DNA of 64,000 bases from Topomyia yanbarensis (GCF_030247195.1 NC_080672.1:161809839-161873838); one strand, 5' to 3'. Counted from the first letter of the stretch, positions 1-12,119 are shown. The notes: generated from the letters alone by a model not told the origin. Translations and numbers: made by a program.

Positions 1-340
1 CATCGGCTGCTATTGGATTTTGGATCGATCGGAATTCTGGTTCCGGAATTACGGGTTTCAGAGTGCGGCCACACAGGAATTTCTCATATAAACTATAGGA
101 AAAATTAAAAATAGAATTTTTATTTTTGATGCTAAATGTCTTTAAGGTGCATGAAACCTTGAGATTTGATGCAAACTCGAAAAAAAATTTGACGACGATT
201 CACTTTTTTGGATTTTGGCACATTTTTGCTTTTCTCATATAGAAAGGTTATGCAATCACTCTGAAAAACGTCAACCTAATCCCGGCCAAATTTTTTTTGA
301 CTCGCATAAGGTTTCTGGATTTTAACAGGGGCGTAGTTGA
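1..340. repeat. diverged interspersed repeat fragments
   Basis: This stretch has no credible gene. It contains a block with the motif TTCCGGAATTACGGGTTTC followed by a 'cacacaggaatttctcatataaact' type phrase that recurs near 15,655-15,720 and 16,270-16,340. Around 225-290 it carries a TTCTCATATAGAAAGG phrase resembling the end of the large repeat at 3,622-5,024. The block 240-290 is also similar to 12,125-12,180. The fragments look like old, broken copies of one mosquito repeat superfamily. Exact boundaries cannot be set by eye. Confidence 0.5.
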
Positions 341-838
341 TGGTTTACGGAGAGGGGTTACACCCCCCCCCCCTCTACTGTTCACTCCCCTCCCTTAAAA
401 ATCTCCTTAAATCACCCCTCAGACCACCACCCCATCCAGCCCTTATACCCCTTCCTTTCAACCCCATCATTTTTGAACCACCACTATATCACAAAGCATA
501 CCAATTTAAGCTGGGGAGTCGTTCGTTCATGGGACTTTCGCCCTCCTCACACACCCACCCCCGCATGACAAAATGAGTTAGCAAGCAGATAACATTGATC
601 TAATGCTGATTAGGCTAATGAGGTATGATATTTTTTTGTTTCAAGTGTTTCACCGTCGACACGTAGCTCATCAAGTTCGTGGCTGGCAAGCCATTGTGTA
701 TAAGTGCCAAATGTACTAAGTATGTAATGGACATTTCCACAATTATGTTGAACATAAACAGCCTCCGTGCCATAGTTTAGAGAAATGAGAAAGGCACAAT
801 GGCATCGCTAGGTGGATTAAAACAGGTTTTTTAAAAAA
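341..838 (+). repeat. C-rich interspersed repeat, copy 1
   Basis: A C/T-rich tract (about 360-560) is followed by a conserved tail with 'GTTTCAAGTGTTTCACCGTCG' type sequence and an end reading GAGAAAGGCACAATGGC, then CTAGGTGGATTAAAACAGG. The same arrangement (C-rich tract, GTTTCAAGTATG, GAGAAAGGCATAATTGC, AAAACAGG) occurs at 16,028-16,964, so this is an interspersed element. The end matches, in reverse complement, the start of the repeats at 3,622 and 47,310. The open frame through the C-rich tract is a by-product of composition. Confidence 0.55.
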
Positions 839-1595
839 AGCTTTGGAAGTTAAACCGTGGCGTGGAAGAGCCGGTAGGTATATTAATATATGCTGTTACT
901 TAGTGCAGAATTAGATTTCGTCCTTTACGGCTATTATACAACCGCCAGAAGAAACTTAAAACGTTGGTACACAATCGAGAATAGCGAATCAGAAAAGGTG
1001 ACTATATGTCAGTGATTCACTAAATACAGAATGGATAAAGGTTATGATGTAAAACCTTAAGGTACGTCAGGTTAAATCTTCGGTACGGAGCAATACCTCG
1101 ACCTAGGAACACCTTAAATCTTCGGTACGGAGCAATACCTCGACCTAGGAACTCCTAGCATGTTGTTAGTCGCCTCTTACGACATGGGAGCAGTTCCCAG
1201 AGGTTCTATTCTTGGCTGAAATAGTGCAAAAATGTTTCAGCCCGCCGAACACCACTTAGAGGGCAGTAAATGTCCTTCTGGTCGGAAAAGTAACGCTGCA
1301 TTAACACTTAACCATGTTGGTTACTGGAATTAATGAACGAGCATTGCGTTATCCTTTTTCCGCAATTAAAATTTAGTAATCATTTAGAAATGACTCGAAT
1401 CAGGCTAGTTCAGTCATTGAAAGTCTAAATCGCATTTATTCAGTTCAACTTCGTCACAATCAGTAAAGATACTGTATCGATTATCGGTTACGCTATTTCT
1501 GTCAAAACACGGTTTGGCATTATACTCAATGAAAAAAGCATGCATGTTTAACTAACGATAGCAGCTGATCAATATACTAAACTACTGTACTGTAG
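839..1595. other. no gene; short tandem duplication
   Basis: Nothing protein-coding is recognisable. A 42-bp unit beginning TTAAATCTTCGGTACGGAGC is repeated twice in tandem at 1,072-1,155. It is followed by a GTCGCCTCTTACGACATGG phrase that resembles a retroelement tail, but I cannot place it in a family. Confidence 0.4.
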
Positions 1596-1838
1596 CAGGG
1601 GCGGATCCACAAAAAAATTGCGGAGTGGCTCCGAAATTTTGATTTTGAAATGTTCATTGTACAAAACGTAATATGTAATAACCTCAGTTACTTAAAATCT
1701 GAGTGGTCGAAACTGATTTGGCATGATTTTGACTTTAGAACGAATTAAAAATATAAACTAATTTAAAATTTCCATGAATTAAATTTCAAAAATTTCGGAG
1801 GGTATCCGGACCCCAGGGCCCTCCTCTATCCGTCACTT
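1596..1838. mobile_element. possible hAT-type MITE
   Basis: The stretch starts CAGGGGCGGATCC and ends ATCCGTCACTT, giving an imperfect inverted pair (CAGGGGCGGAT against AAGTGACGGAT). Just inside the right end is a GGTATCCGGACCCCAGGG phrase of the kind common in hAT MITEs. No convincing 8-bp target duplication was found, so the call is tentative. Confidence 0.35.
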
Positions 1839-3508
1839 CCGTACATCGCAGCGTGGAAAAGCAAACAGAAAATGCGTATCTATGCAAACTTCTAATTTGT
1901 AAATAATCCCATTATGCTGAAACCGGCGTCGTGCCACAGAATGACACTCGAGTGCCTTTTGAGACCGTCTAGCTAAGTTGGGGGTTTTGACCATGGTAGA
2001 AATGTAGAAGCCATATTTCATAGCACCATGTGCAGTAGAACGCACCAGTTCCAGTTCATGCTACTGCTGCTGTTGTTCAGGTAATATACACTTCAGTAGT
2101 CTTGTTTGACTTTGTGGTATCCCACGACACGACAAATGTTTTTAGTGATATGGGTACTTCAAACCACGATGAACGATGGTGGGTAAAGTTTTGTCTATGG
2201 CTGCAAGCAAGGATGTAGTCAGCGAAAGTCAGCAAAATACGGGCATTGCCATCTAATGTAGCAGGGCATATATTCATGTCAGTTATGCTCCATATAGATA
2301 TAAATACATACATCTCTTTTGCTGTTTTTACCTGGCATTATGTGAGACAAAACATGCTAGAGTCGGTACGGTTTGTTTGCTAAAGTATATGTACAAGTTG
2401 TGTTTCGAAAGAGCAGTGGAAAAGTGGGGATGACGGGCAGTTCGGTTTTTAAACCAGGCTAAAACTACAAACGCTGAACAAACAAGGGTACACCGGAATT
2501 CAGAAGTTTGTTGGAAGTTTTTCATAGGGACATTGCCCTAGTAAAAAGGCTGTATCTGCGTTGATGGCCCGCTAATCGATTCATATCGACCACTTCCAAT
2601 CAAGCCGAAACTTTAAACAGGTATTAATCTTTAGTAAAGATGCCATTTTGTATATTTATTGTTTCATATAAGCGCTCGTTTCTTTTATAATAGGGAAAGT
2701 GCCAGGGCTGTCCAGATACATAATTCAACTGGCCCCAAAATAGTACATTTTAGCACTTTATATTTTAGAACCTCCCCGAAAGTGCTTTCGCTCTCTAAAC
2801 CATCAGCTGATATACGTTTACGGTACTGAAAAATTAGAGATGGGCAGTGGCAGTGATCACTTCATTGAGAACCTATTGTTTTAGGCATCATGAGGACTTT
2901 TGGAAAATGATGGGAATTGGATTTTATAACTGATCTCTAAGTCAAGGTCCCATAGTCGTCATGAACTCATTTTTGAGGAGATGTTCCGAAATATAGATTA
3001 GAGACAATGCGTTTTGAGAATACATATAGTTGAGACAAAACTCAATGTGATTAACAACGACAATAATATCTTGGAAAGCAGATAATGATGGAAAATGCCG
3101 TGTGTCTTATGCAAGTCAGGATCGATTTTAATTGGCATTTTATTTTTGTTGTTTTATCAATTATATAAATAGCCCCTAGGCAGGATTGTAAATAATAAAT
3201 ATTTCAAAACATTTCAAGTTAGTGGCAATTAATGATGTATATTTGAGTTATGAATTGAATGGTGTAATAACATTTTGTATAAGAGGACTCGTTCTGCAGT
3301 TGTGAGCTTTCATAGTAAAGAAAAGTAAAATTAATGTGCGAAAGCATTTTTTTCTGTCACGATCAAGTTATATCGAAACTGTCAACTTTGGATGTTTAAT
3401 ATCTTTGGCGGTTTATCATGCTAGAAGTAATATATAGAGTATTTATTCTTCAAACAAATTAAGTTCAAAATTTAATGGTTTCAGCAAAGTTTTCGAAAAT
3501 GTCGACAA
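1839..3508. other. no recognisable feature
   Basis: A-T rich, presumably intronic DNA. Open frames here are short, lack similarity I can recognise and have no splice-site support. Confidence 0.5.
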
Positions 3509-3617
3509 TGTGTACGTAGCTCACCTGGGTTCGACTCCCAATTCCGGATAGAAGGCTAGAAATTTTTCCAACCTGAAAAAGGAACCGGAAGACCCGAAGG
3601 ACTCTAAGGCCACTATA
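3509..3617 (+). mobile_element. tRNA-derived SINE fragment
   Basis: GGTTCGACTCC at 3,528-3,538 matches a pol III B box, in a tRNA-like context (CACCTGGGTTCGACTCCCA). It is followed by a non-tRNA tail with the phrase GGAACCGGAAGACCCGAAGG. The A-box half is not recognisable, so this is a 5'-damaged copy. It resembles mosquito tRNA-derived SINEs in general; I cannot assign the subfamily. Confidence 0.4.
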
Positions 3618-3621
3618 AAAA

Positions 3622-5024
3622 ACCTATTTTAATCCACCTAGCGGTGCAATTGTGCCTTTCTCAATCATGAATCACGAGAATGTGTGCGTTGTTTATATTC
3701 ATTAAAAACTTATAAATGCATATATTATATTTTATTATTATACATCACATGACAACTATATACAGGAAAATAAATCATTATTCGAGTTCTAAAATTTTGA
3801 AAAAGAAAAAACAGCCACGGTAATATTGAACTGAAAAAAGGTGCAAAATCGGCAAAGTCCCAAAAAGTCGATTTTTATAAAAAAAAATTTTTCGAGATAA
3901 CATAAAATCTCGACGTTTCATGCATTTTAAAGATGTTTGGCATCAAAAATACGAATTCGATTTCTGAAATTTCATGAAAAAAAAATTGAGTTCCGGCTTT
4001 TATGGGAATTTCATATGTGACCGGACGGTTTAGTCTATATTTCCGGACCCATATAAGCGATCCGTACGAAATTTTATAGACATCTGTGGGGATATTATAG
4101 CTATCATTTGGGACTAAGTTTGTGAAAATCGGCCTAACCATTTCCGGGAAACTGATGCGAGTTCGTAAATTTTGAAAGATGGCCGCTTTTCCCGGGCACT
4201 TCCGGAACCGTCTATGGTGGTCAATGTAGTCAACGAAAGTTTGGTTGGCCGTCGGTGACCTAGAACAGCAAATTTAAGTTGTTTGAGAGACATTTTAGCG
4301 AAATTTTTACCTTTTTTGCTTTCATCGGAGTATCGGTTTGAATCACAATTTGCTATGTGATCGCACGCCACAACCTGTAACTCCGGAACCGGAAGTCGGA
4401 TCGGGATGAAATTTAATAGCCATTTATGGGGACGCAATACCTTTCATTTGAGGCCAAGTTTAGTCGAATCGGTCTAGCCATCTCCGAGAAACCGATGTGA
4501 CTGTTATTCTGAATTTAGATACGTCCGCCGGGGCTTCCGGAACCGATGATGGTGGCCAATGTGGCCAAATAGACTTTGAATGGATGTTAGTGACCCAATA
4601 CTACCAATCGAAGCAGTTGTGGTCATATTTTGGAAAAATTTTCACCTTTATACATTCATTGCAGAATTTATTAAAATCGACATTTTCTGCGTGTTCGTAC
4701 TCATCACCCTGTAATTCCGGAACCGGAAGTCGGATCCATTAGAAATTCAATAGCAGCCTATGGGAACGTTGCACCTTTCATTTGAGACTAAGTTTGTCAA
4801 AATCGGTTCAGCCATCTCTGAGAAAAACAAGTGACATTTTTGGTCACATACACACACACATACACACACACATACATACATACACACATACATACACACA
4901 CACAGACATTTGCCGAACTCGACGAACTGAATCGAATGGTATATGTCACTCGGCCCTCCGGGCCTCCGTTAAAAAGTCGGTTTTCAGAGCAATTGCAATA
5001 CCTTTCTATTGAGAAAGGCAAAAA
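3622..5024 (+). repeat. 1.4 kb modular repeat, copy A
   Basis: The repeat begins CCTATTTTAATCCACCTAGC, soon followed by TGCCTTTCTCA, and ends TTGAGAAAGGCAAAA, so the ends carry an inverted 11-mer. Inside are three diverged modules built around 'CATTTGAGACTAAGTTTG' and 'TCCGGAACCGGAAGTCGGAT'. A CA/TACA microsatellite lies at 4,849-4,904. The final segment contains GGCCCTCCGGGCC. Near-identical copies lie at 47,310-48,654 and 48,655-50,122, and a reversed partial end at 13,507-13,628. Copy A carries an extra stretch of roughly 75 bp near 3,710-3,785 that copy B lacks. It is a non-coding interspersed or satellite-like element, possibly a large MITE. Confidence 0.75.
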
Positions 5025-5750
5025 CTTTGTTGAAGACATTTCATAACTAATTTTGTTGAAGACATGAATACTCCGTGTATTCAGAATATCGAAATATATT
5101 AGACTGTATATGAGAGAAAAGTTTTAAAACAAATTATTCTGATATTACTGTAATTGATGAATTTCTTTAGCTGTGTATAAACAAAAAACTTCGCATTATA
5201 TTCAAGGTAGTCTCTGAAGCTTGCAATAAAAAGTTTTAATGAAAAGAGCTGGTTTGTTTCTACTTTAAAAGCGCGCTTGGTATTTGCATTATTTGAGGAA
5301 CATGTAAAAGGCATCTGCTAGACTAATTTTGTTTCTGAACTTTCACTAATTTATCAAACTAACGTTGAATTCAAGCAATTTGCAAATTCAATTGCAAGCA
5401 TCTGCATCCGAAATCAGTTTGATTGCATATATTTTAGTACATGTTTCAATGTAGGGTAGTAATTTTTATGTTGAAAAAGCTTGCAAAATGTCAGTGATAT
5501 GGCTGTTGCCATGGATCACCTCATTTTTTACGTCATGATCATTAGCATAATTCAAGAACGAATTATCTGTAATGAAAAAACCAACAAGTTTTGTGTAGTA
5601 CATGCCAAAACGCCATTCGCGAACAAATGATTTGACTGTTGGTTTTGTGAATTTTCTGAATTTTTTATATGCTATATTTCTGCTTAGTGGGGCAAAATTT
5701 GGATAAAAACTAATTTTTCTCCACCAAGGAAAAAATTGTTTAAAACCACT
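5025..5750. other. no recognisable feature
   Basis: A-T rich sequence without a supported gene. Two copies of an 'ATTTTGTTGAAGACAT' phrase at 5,025-5,065 form a short local duplication at the edge of the preceding repeat. Confidence 0.45.
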
Positions 5751-6268
5751 TTAGCGCGTTAAAGGCAGAAAACCTATAACTAAATTAATTATGAAATTTT
5801 CGTTTCGACTTCGTCTCATCAGAATCCGACAATAACTTAGTGACAGGACTAAGACTAATTTGAAATTGTTGATTTTGAATGAAAGTTTCACCTCAATATT
5901 GTGCAATGTCGAAATTAGTAATATTCGATATACATAAGAGTCGTCTATTTCGGAACAATATTGCCTATCTTCTGAGGCCACAATAGTGTCAAGAATGTAA
6001 TTTATATGTTGACAACGTGCCATCCTTTCCTCTATAGTAGCCTCTACCATCGTCCTCTTTTGCAACAAACTGATCGCCATTAGGACCAGAAGTTAGCAAT
6101 GCTTGAAAAACCTTCAAAGCTGCCACATTCTTTTCGTTGAAAGTACAAGCGGAAGTGAAAGACTGTTAAAACACATCCAGGATGAATCTTTAAACTAATT
6201 TTCAAGATGAGTTGATTATAACTCTCATTATTGTTTTGTGAAAATCCGCCAATACATTTTTCAAGCAA
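5751..6268 (-). pseudogene. Mutator-like transposase-domain remnant
   Basis: Read on the minus strand, 6,268-6,080 encodes a segment with QNNNESYNQLILKIS, and a second frame from about 6,150 continues with TCTFNEKNVAALKVFQAL. A third frame (6,060-5,910) reads VEATIEERMARCQHINYILD followed by SEDRQY and IDDS. In that order these match the C-terminal half of the insect 'Mutator-like transposase domain' proteins (N-E-S-x-N core, F-N-E-G-like motif, then EARMARRQ-type helix and a G-IDD tail). At least two frame changes and loss of everything upstream make it a pseudogene. Family assignment rests on remembered motif order, not a search. Confidence 0.5.
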
Positions 6269-6960
6269 CTATCATTTCGAAAGATCATTAATGTACTAAT
6301 GTACATTCTAACGAACGACTTTCGAAATGAACGAGCATTCGGTACGCATTCCAAATATATGCGCATTTTGCCTTTTGGGAAAAACCTTAATTTTTTCTCG
6401 CATCATTTATCGGTGTTCGAAAAAATCTTAAACTTATTTTACTTAAATGCTAGTCTTTCTAAAATGTGTATATGATGAAAAACTGTATATTGCAGAATTG
6501 AAAGACAATTCTTGGTACTGTAAGTTCTGATTTCTTTATAGTGAATAAATGAACCGTTCAAAACTGTGAAGTATTCTTGTTCGAGTGTGCAGTGAACTAT
6601 ACGGTCGTATGAAAAGAATTCACTGTATCAGACACGCATGATGAGTGCGGTCGTTTTTGCTATGCTATGCTATGCTATCTGTATCGCAGTGAAAAAAGTC
6701 TGAATTGAAAATTTGTATTTGAAGTTTAACTAGAAGTTTAACAAAATAATTATTTTGACATAGAAAGATGATGTGTAATAAATGTGTGTAATAAACATTT
6801 GTTATTTTGTTTTTTTGTTAGGGGAAAATTTGCCACTGCGATCACTATTCAGGCTATCTTTAGTGGCTGCCCCTGTTTTCTCTTCATCTTACAAACTGCC
6901 CGAATCCAATGTAGTTGGAAGCGAGTTGTTTGTTTGTCCACATGTCCTCCCAATCGGGTA
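6269..6960. other. no gene; imperfect hairpin
   Basis: An inverted pair (CATTTCGAAAG at about 6,272 and CTTTCGAAATG at about 6,319) makes a small hairpin just upstream of the transposase remnant. A short ATGCT-type pentamer repeat lies near 6,660. Nothing else is recognisable. Confidence 0.4.
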
Positions 6961-8590
6961 GTACATTATTAATGTAGCTGAGGATCTGCTTTGGACAGGT
7001 ATGCCATCCCTCGCGAGGCGTCATAAGATGCCTTCCCTTCGAAGAAATAGCACTGCACAATAGCAGAGAATATTTTTCGAGCTCTCGGGCTTGTAGTTAC
7101 AGAATCAACAAACGTCATTTTGACTTTTCCAAAAAATTTCAGATGATATTTAACAGGGCAATGTCCCATAAGTAAACCTTTGATTATACGTAAATCTTTT
7201 CGTTTTAGATCCATTAGTTTTTTGGCTGTCGTTGTATCTGGATGTATGAATTTCTTGGTTTGTCGAGCGCCTACTACGTTACGCCAGTCGTTTAGTAGTT
7301 GATCTCGTGCCCAAACCGAAAGTTTTAGTTTGACGGCAGTATGGCAAAGGTACCTAGAATATAATTACTTTATTCCGCGTTGTCAGTTGTTGTAAAGATG
7401 TGATGCACTCCTAAGCCAGTTTGGACTCACATTTCGACGACCTTAATGCCAACATTGCCGTTTCCTACATACCATCGAGCAGGTGTATATTGCATATACC
7501 TTTGCCTGGAAAATTGTAAACCACTTTCCCATTGATATCGCTTCTTTAATTTTTGGTCTGTAGACTTCCGAGCCAGTCAGTTCACTCATTTTAGAACCAT
7601 CCGTATAGAATGATATTGTACTATGATGTGGTATGGCACCCCCTACATCCCATATCTGACGATCCACTATGTGGACCTCATGTGAGATATCGAAGTTCGG
7701 TTTAGCCTCCTTTTTATCTTGAACTATAGTCAAGACAGGATTTAGTTTGAGTTCCTTCATTATACTCATATGAAACTTTTTTGCCTGTTTTGGAATAAAT
7801 ATTACCCTAACTTCTCTCCAGCTTATAGGTGTGTGTCCAAGCATAAGACTGGAACTCAAGATGTTTAGTAGATCTGGAAGAATTATGTCTGCCGATTTTT
7901 GTAGAAATATTGGTAGTATGTTATCAGGACCGGGAGATTTGTAGGGTTCGAAGGTGTTGATAGCCCATTTAATTAGGGAAGGTGCGAAAATCTGACAGGC
8001 CAGTTTATTTGATGCCTCACAAGTCCTGTTAGGATGGAGTCCATTACAATCCCGACCTGTCTAATCCTCGTCTTTCGCAACCGACTCAGGAAAGTGGCTG
8101 TTCATTAGAACATCCAATGTTTCACTTGCCCTAGGCCATTTGTGTGATCATTTGATAAGGCTTGTTGAAGGCGAACTGGCTATGGAAAATTTCCGATGTT
8201 TTCACAAAACTCGCGCATTGATAGTTTTTAGCCTATCTCAACTCAGTGTTGTATTTGGTAAGAGCGGTCCTGTAGTTTGACCAGTCACCAGTAATCTACG
8301 TTTTATTGAACAGGTCCCTACCCAAGTAACAATTGAAGTTTTATAGCACGCTACAAGTGTAATCTAAGTTTTATCTGTGGCTATAAAACTATCATAAAAC
8401 CACAATTGTTACTAGGGTAGCTTCCTTCCTAAGTGTTGCTAGATTTTCGTTCCACAAAGGAACATCACGACATACAGACCTCGTTACAAGACGACAACTG
8501 GCATTGTAGGCGGTTATGATCCTTTTTGTATGTCGTTTGCAGCATTATCCTGATCTGTCGGAGATTGGATCTTACTCCCCGTTCTTTTCG
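6961..8590 (-). pseudogene. LINE ORF2 remnant (I/R1/LOA-like group)
   Basis: Minus-strand frames show, in order, KSPGPDNILPIFLQKSADII (about 7,950-7,860), the RT entry WREVRVIFIPK (about 7,800), then directly an RNase H start FYTDGSKM with IFQAKVYAIYT (7,610-7,490). A C-terminal LLMGHCPVKYHL block follows at about 7,150. Most of the RT catalytic region is missing between the IFIPK and RNase H parts, so this is an internally deleted, frameshifted copy. The upstream part (8,240-8,590) looks like the endonuclease-RT linker and is interrupted by a MITE at 8,321-8,417. An RNase H after the RT is typical of I, LOA and some R1-group LINEs; the clade is not settled. Confidence 0.6.
8321..8417. mobile_element. 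97-bp TA-flanked MITE inside LINE
   Basis: It begins CCCAAGTAACAATTG and ends CAATTGTTACTAGGG, so the ends are inverted copies with one indel. The flanks are TA at 8,319-8,320 and TA at 8,418-8,419, the target duplication of Tc1/mariner-type elements. Its interior contains further inverted GTTTTAT/ATAAAAC segments, so the whole unit can fold. Excising it with one TA rejoins the LINE sequence on either side. Confidence 0.7.
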
Positions 8591-9289
8591 ACTGTTTTAG
8601 GTGTATGCGGAGTACACACCAATTTGTCTTCCCTATTTCCCTGTGTTTTTGTAGTTTATTGGTTTATGTGGCGAAATTTGTTATTTTATTGATGATACAA
8701 AAAATCTTGATCGCCAAATTATCAGAAAAATCTGTAAAATACAGGATAATCAGCATATGCGGCAAACCTGCTCACAAGCAGCACACACCTATCGTACACT
8801 GCCGTATTGAAGTCAATCCAAAACCATCATAACCACCCTTACCACCCACATCGTAAATCATTGTGTGTACACGACTCGAACCTATCGCATTTCCATACTC
8901 GTTCTGGTATGAAATGTTTCAACTCGAACAGCAGGATGAAGGGTCCACGCTAAACTTTGCACACAGCATATGTGCTAAACTTTGCTCACGCCTATTGTAC
9001 CGCCCGGATGATAAAGTCATGCCATGCGAGACTCGGATGATTCAAATGAACACGCGGCCCTCTAATTATAACTTTACGTGTTTGATTGAGTCACTTAGAT
9101 GCTCCCTATTACGGGTCTGCCCGGAATAGACTGACTTAAAACTTCAGACAATTTGTACGAAATTCTGATCATTCAGAATTTTTTGTCACACTTCAGAGAA
9201 TCTCAATGAAATTTAAGGTTGACACTTCGAAGCTTGTATCAAGTTTAGGGAATTACTTCAAACTTTAGAGGAAGAGAGGAAGACCAACA
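8591..9289. other. no recognisable feature
   Basis: Short open frames (8,605-8,832; 8,863-9,129) have no recognisable domain and no splice context. Probably intronic. Confidence 0.4.
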
Positions 9290-10670
9290 TTGCTTCTTCT
9301 GTAAAGTTGGTACGAGTCGAAGCCCAGTATTTACGTCGTTCAGGTGATAACCTTCCGCAAATTCTCCACAGAGTACTGCACAACAAGTCAAGAAAGTGAA
9401 CGCAAGACATCGAGCAGGACCATAAAGAGGCGGTCGATGCAACCATCAAGCAATACTGCGTTGATGATATGCTGGTTGGCATTAATACAGAGGAAAACGC
9501 AGTGAATCTCTCACAGGAAATCAAAAAAATTCTCGAGCAAGCTGGGTTTAAAATTCGAAACTGGTTAACAAACTCCTCTACGGTTTATGAAGCTTGAAAT
9601 AGACAACGCTTAAAGAGAAGAACCTAAACATCGATGACGAAACCATTACAGAAGGTGCTCGAAATGTGATGGAATACGACGACAGACCGATTCACTTTCA
9701 AAATATTTTCCCATTAGGATGAGAATCTGCTCTCCGGCGGTCGCGGCCGACCAAACGCGAAGTTCTCCGCACATTGATGATGGTGTACGATCCATTGAGC
9801 ATGATTAAGCACCTGTTGATCCTTTTGAAGGTTCTTCTGTAAGAAATATGAAGAACATCAGTGGGTTGGAATACTTCTATAGAAGACACGCAGTTCGAGA
9901 AATGGTTGACGTGGCTGGCCGTTTTTCGGAAGGTACGAACTGTGTAAGTAACGAGATGATACCGAACGTCAACGATCGTTATGCCGCCGGAGGTCGAAAT
10001 GCACACATTTGTGGATGCGAGTGAGAACGCTATCTTCTATTTTGGATTTCGCGAGAGGCTCACGATTGAAAGCTAGTTGGTAGGAGCGGAAACGAGAGCA
10101 GAGCCATTGAACTTTCTGTCCATCCTGAAGTCCGTCCTGCAAGCGGTTTTATCCGGTATCCGATTGACGGATACGATAATGGCATCACTGTTCATCACGG
10201 TTAGCAAGCAGTACTTCTGGACAGATTCCAATGACGTGTTATGCTGGCTGAGATCCGACCGATGTAGCCCATTCGTTTCGTTTCTCGTTAGTGCAATTTT
10301 AGAGTCGACGGAAGCTGGCGAGTGGCGTTGAATTCCGACGAAGCAATACGTTGCCGATGGAAGGACGCAGTGAACGCGTGTTCCCAATCTATCGCCGAAC
10401 AGTCGCTGGTTCTGAGAATCAGAAGCTCTGGGACAAAACGAAAACGTCTGACTTCCGATTCCCAACTTCTAGAAATTGACAATAAACCGACAAGTACATA
10501 TCTACTTATTCATTCCAGAATTATGGATCTTGTTATAAGGCCGCAAGAATACTCTAGGTGGACCACTCTTCTGAGCAGTACGGTTGTTGTTTTCCGGTAC
10601 GTCGACAATTTGCAGCACTCTACGAGACAAGAACATCGTGTCTTTGGACCGCAGTGCCAAGTCATGTAGC
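9290..10670 (+). pseudogene. BEL/Pao retrotransposon pol remnant
   Basis: Translation in shifting plus-strand frames gives EDHKEAVDATIKQYCVDDML (about 9,412-9,475), which contains the RT active-site VDDML of BEL/Pao elements. It is followed by EIKKILEQAGFKIRNWL with the family-typical RNW. Farther on come LVGAETRAEPL and the RNase H block VSKQYFWTDSNDVLCWL (about 10,200-10,250) with ILESTEAGEWR. The last part (10,520-10,610) reads DLVIRPQEYSRWTTLL and FRYVDNL, matching the connection region before integrase. Many stops and frame changes are present; no LTRs, gag or integrase are visible. Confidence 0.75.
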
Positions 10671-12119
10671 TTAACTTCAATAGTGTCACGGTCTATGTAT
10701 GTTGGGATGCTGTATAAAATGTCATTACATTAGACAACGTATTGTAAATTGTTCTGCGTAGAAAATGATTCTGCTTGGTTAATGTTTTTGAACGTAAGCA
10801 GTACCTCATGACATAGATGGCGGAATTGCACAGCATTAACTTTTGCTATTTTGAACTTCTTGTTCACCTTCAAAAATTGCTCCACTTCACCGGGGCATTG
10901 CCACTCATTGTTTGTTCACGTTTCACACACTAGGTAGCAGGAATCGAATTTTGCTTTTGAAACACAAACAAAACAAAGACACACGGTAAAATTTAAATGC
11001 CTACCCTGCTATAGCAGCGAAGCTTCTAAACTGTGCAAGATGAGAAAGTGAACTGAGATCAAGATGCTTGAAAGATGTGTAAAACAAACATCTTGCGTCG
11101 TTAAGGTTATACAAGTTAGCAACCACTTCTTGAATGTACAATTGATGAAATATTCCTCAACAACTAAACTAAGATCGAAACCAGGCATTTGCTCTAAACC
11201 CGATGTGCGCTACAGTGGCGAATCCAGGGGAAGCGTCCTGGGGATATTGATCCCTCTCCTCCAGATTTTTTTAACTTGTTGAGAAATTTTAAACATTTTC
11301 AATTGTATATTAATTTCAAACTCAAAACCTTTGCAATCCTAATTTGACCATCAACACTGCTTTTCATTAAATAAGGTTATTACGTATTACGAACTGTACA
11401 ATGTTAATTTTAAAATCGATATTTCAGACTTCTCCCCACAATTCTTTTTTTCTGGATCCTTCCTTGGCATGCAAAAATGGTGTGATTTCAGAATAAAAAA
11501 AAGTCTACAGATGAAGAGACGTAAATTGATCGTAGACCTTAAAAAAGTACTCACTCCATCGCTAAATTTAAATCCCGTGAAACATTTGCCATTAGTTAGC
11601 AGAACGGCGTCCACCGTGTGGGTGGTTTCTGCACGCATCAGACATTTCCTCGTTAAAATGATACACCTGGAACCGGTACTACCCCACGTCATGACGAGCA
11701 AATTTCCATCACAGCTAAACACACTAATACGAAATGTGGGAATTTTTTACCAAGTGAAGTGATGAATTCAGAGCTATTACACTGCAGTTTTTCACTGTGT
11801 TTAAATTTCGTGCGCCAGTCTGAAATTGAATTTCGATACAGGAAATTTTCTGATACAGAAAATATTCAACATTTAGCTATTTCCTCCATTCTTTCCATTT
11901 GCAAGCATGCATGAACTGCTACAGGTTAGGAAAATCGAATTACGTTGCTATGGGTTGCGACGGATGTTGGTTTGCACTAAGGAAATACCATAATAAAAGT
12001 GGTAAGAGCATGATACCTGAACGAAAGATGATAAATTAGACTATACTTTGAAACATTCTAATATCTAGGGCAAATGGTTGTCATATGCAACGCGAGTTGT
12101 TCTATTCAGACGTATTGCC
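10671..12119. other. no gene recognised; solo hAT-like end
   Basis: At 11,213 a CAGTGGCGAATCCAGGGG phrase looks like one end of a hAT-type MITE, but no partner end or 8-bp duplication was found. Overlapping open frames at 11,387-11,762 on both strands show no recognisable domain. Confidence 0.4.

Noticed and set aside
337..576. Proline-rich 79-codon frame
   Set aside because: Caused by the C/T-rich tract of an interspersed repeat; the second copy at 16,512-16,733 gives a different peptide.
4114..4437. 107-codon minus-strand frame also present at 47,746-48,069 and 49,131-49,472
   Set aside because: It lies wholly inside a young non-coding repeat. Conservation follows from overall near-identity, and there is no recognisable domain.
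4782..5046. Thr-His-rich frames
   Set aside because: They translate a CA/TACA microsatellite.
11213..11280. Complete hAT MITE starting CAGTGGCGAATCC
   Set aside because: No matching right end or 8-bp duplication could be found downstream.
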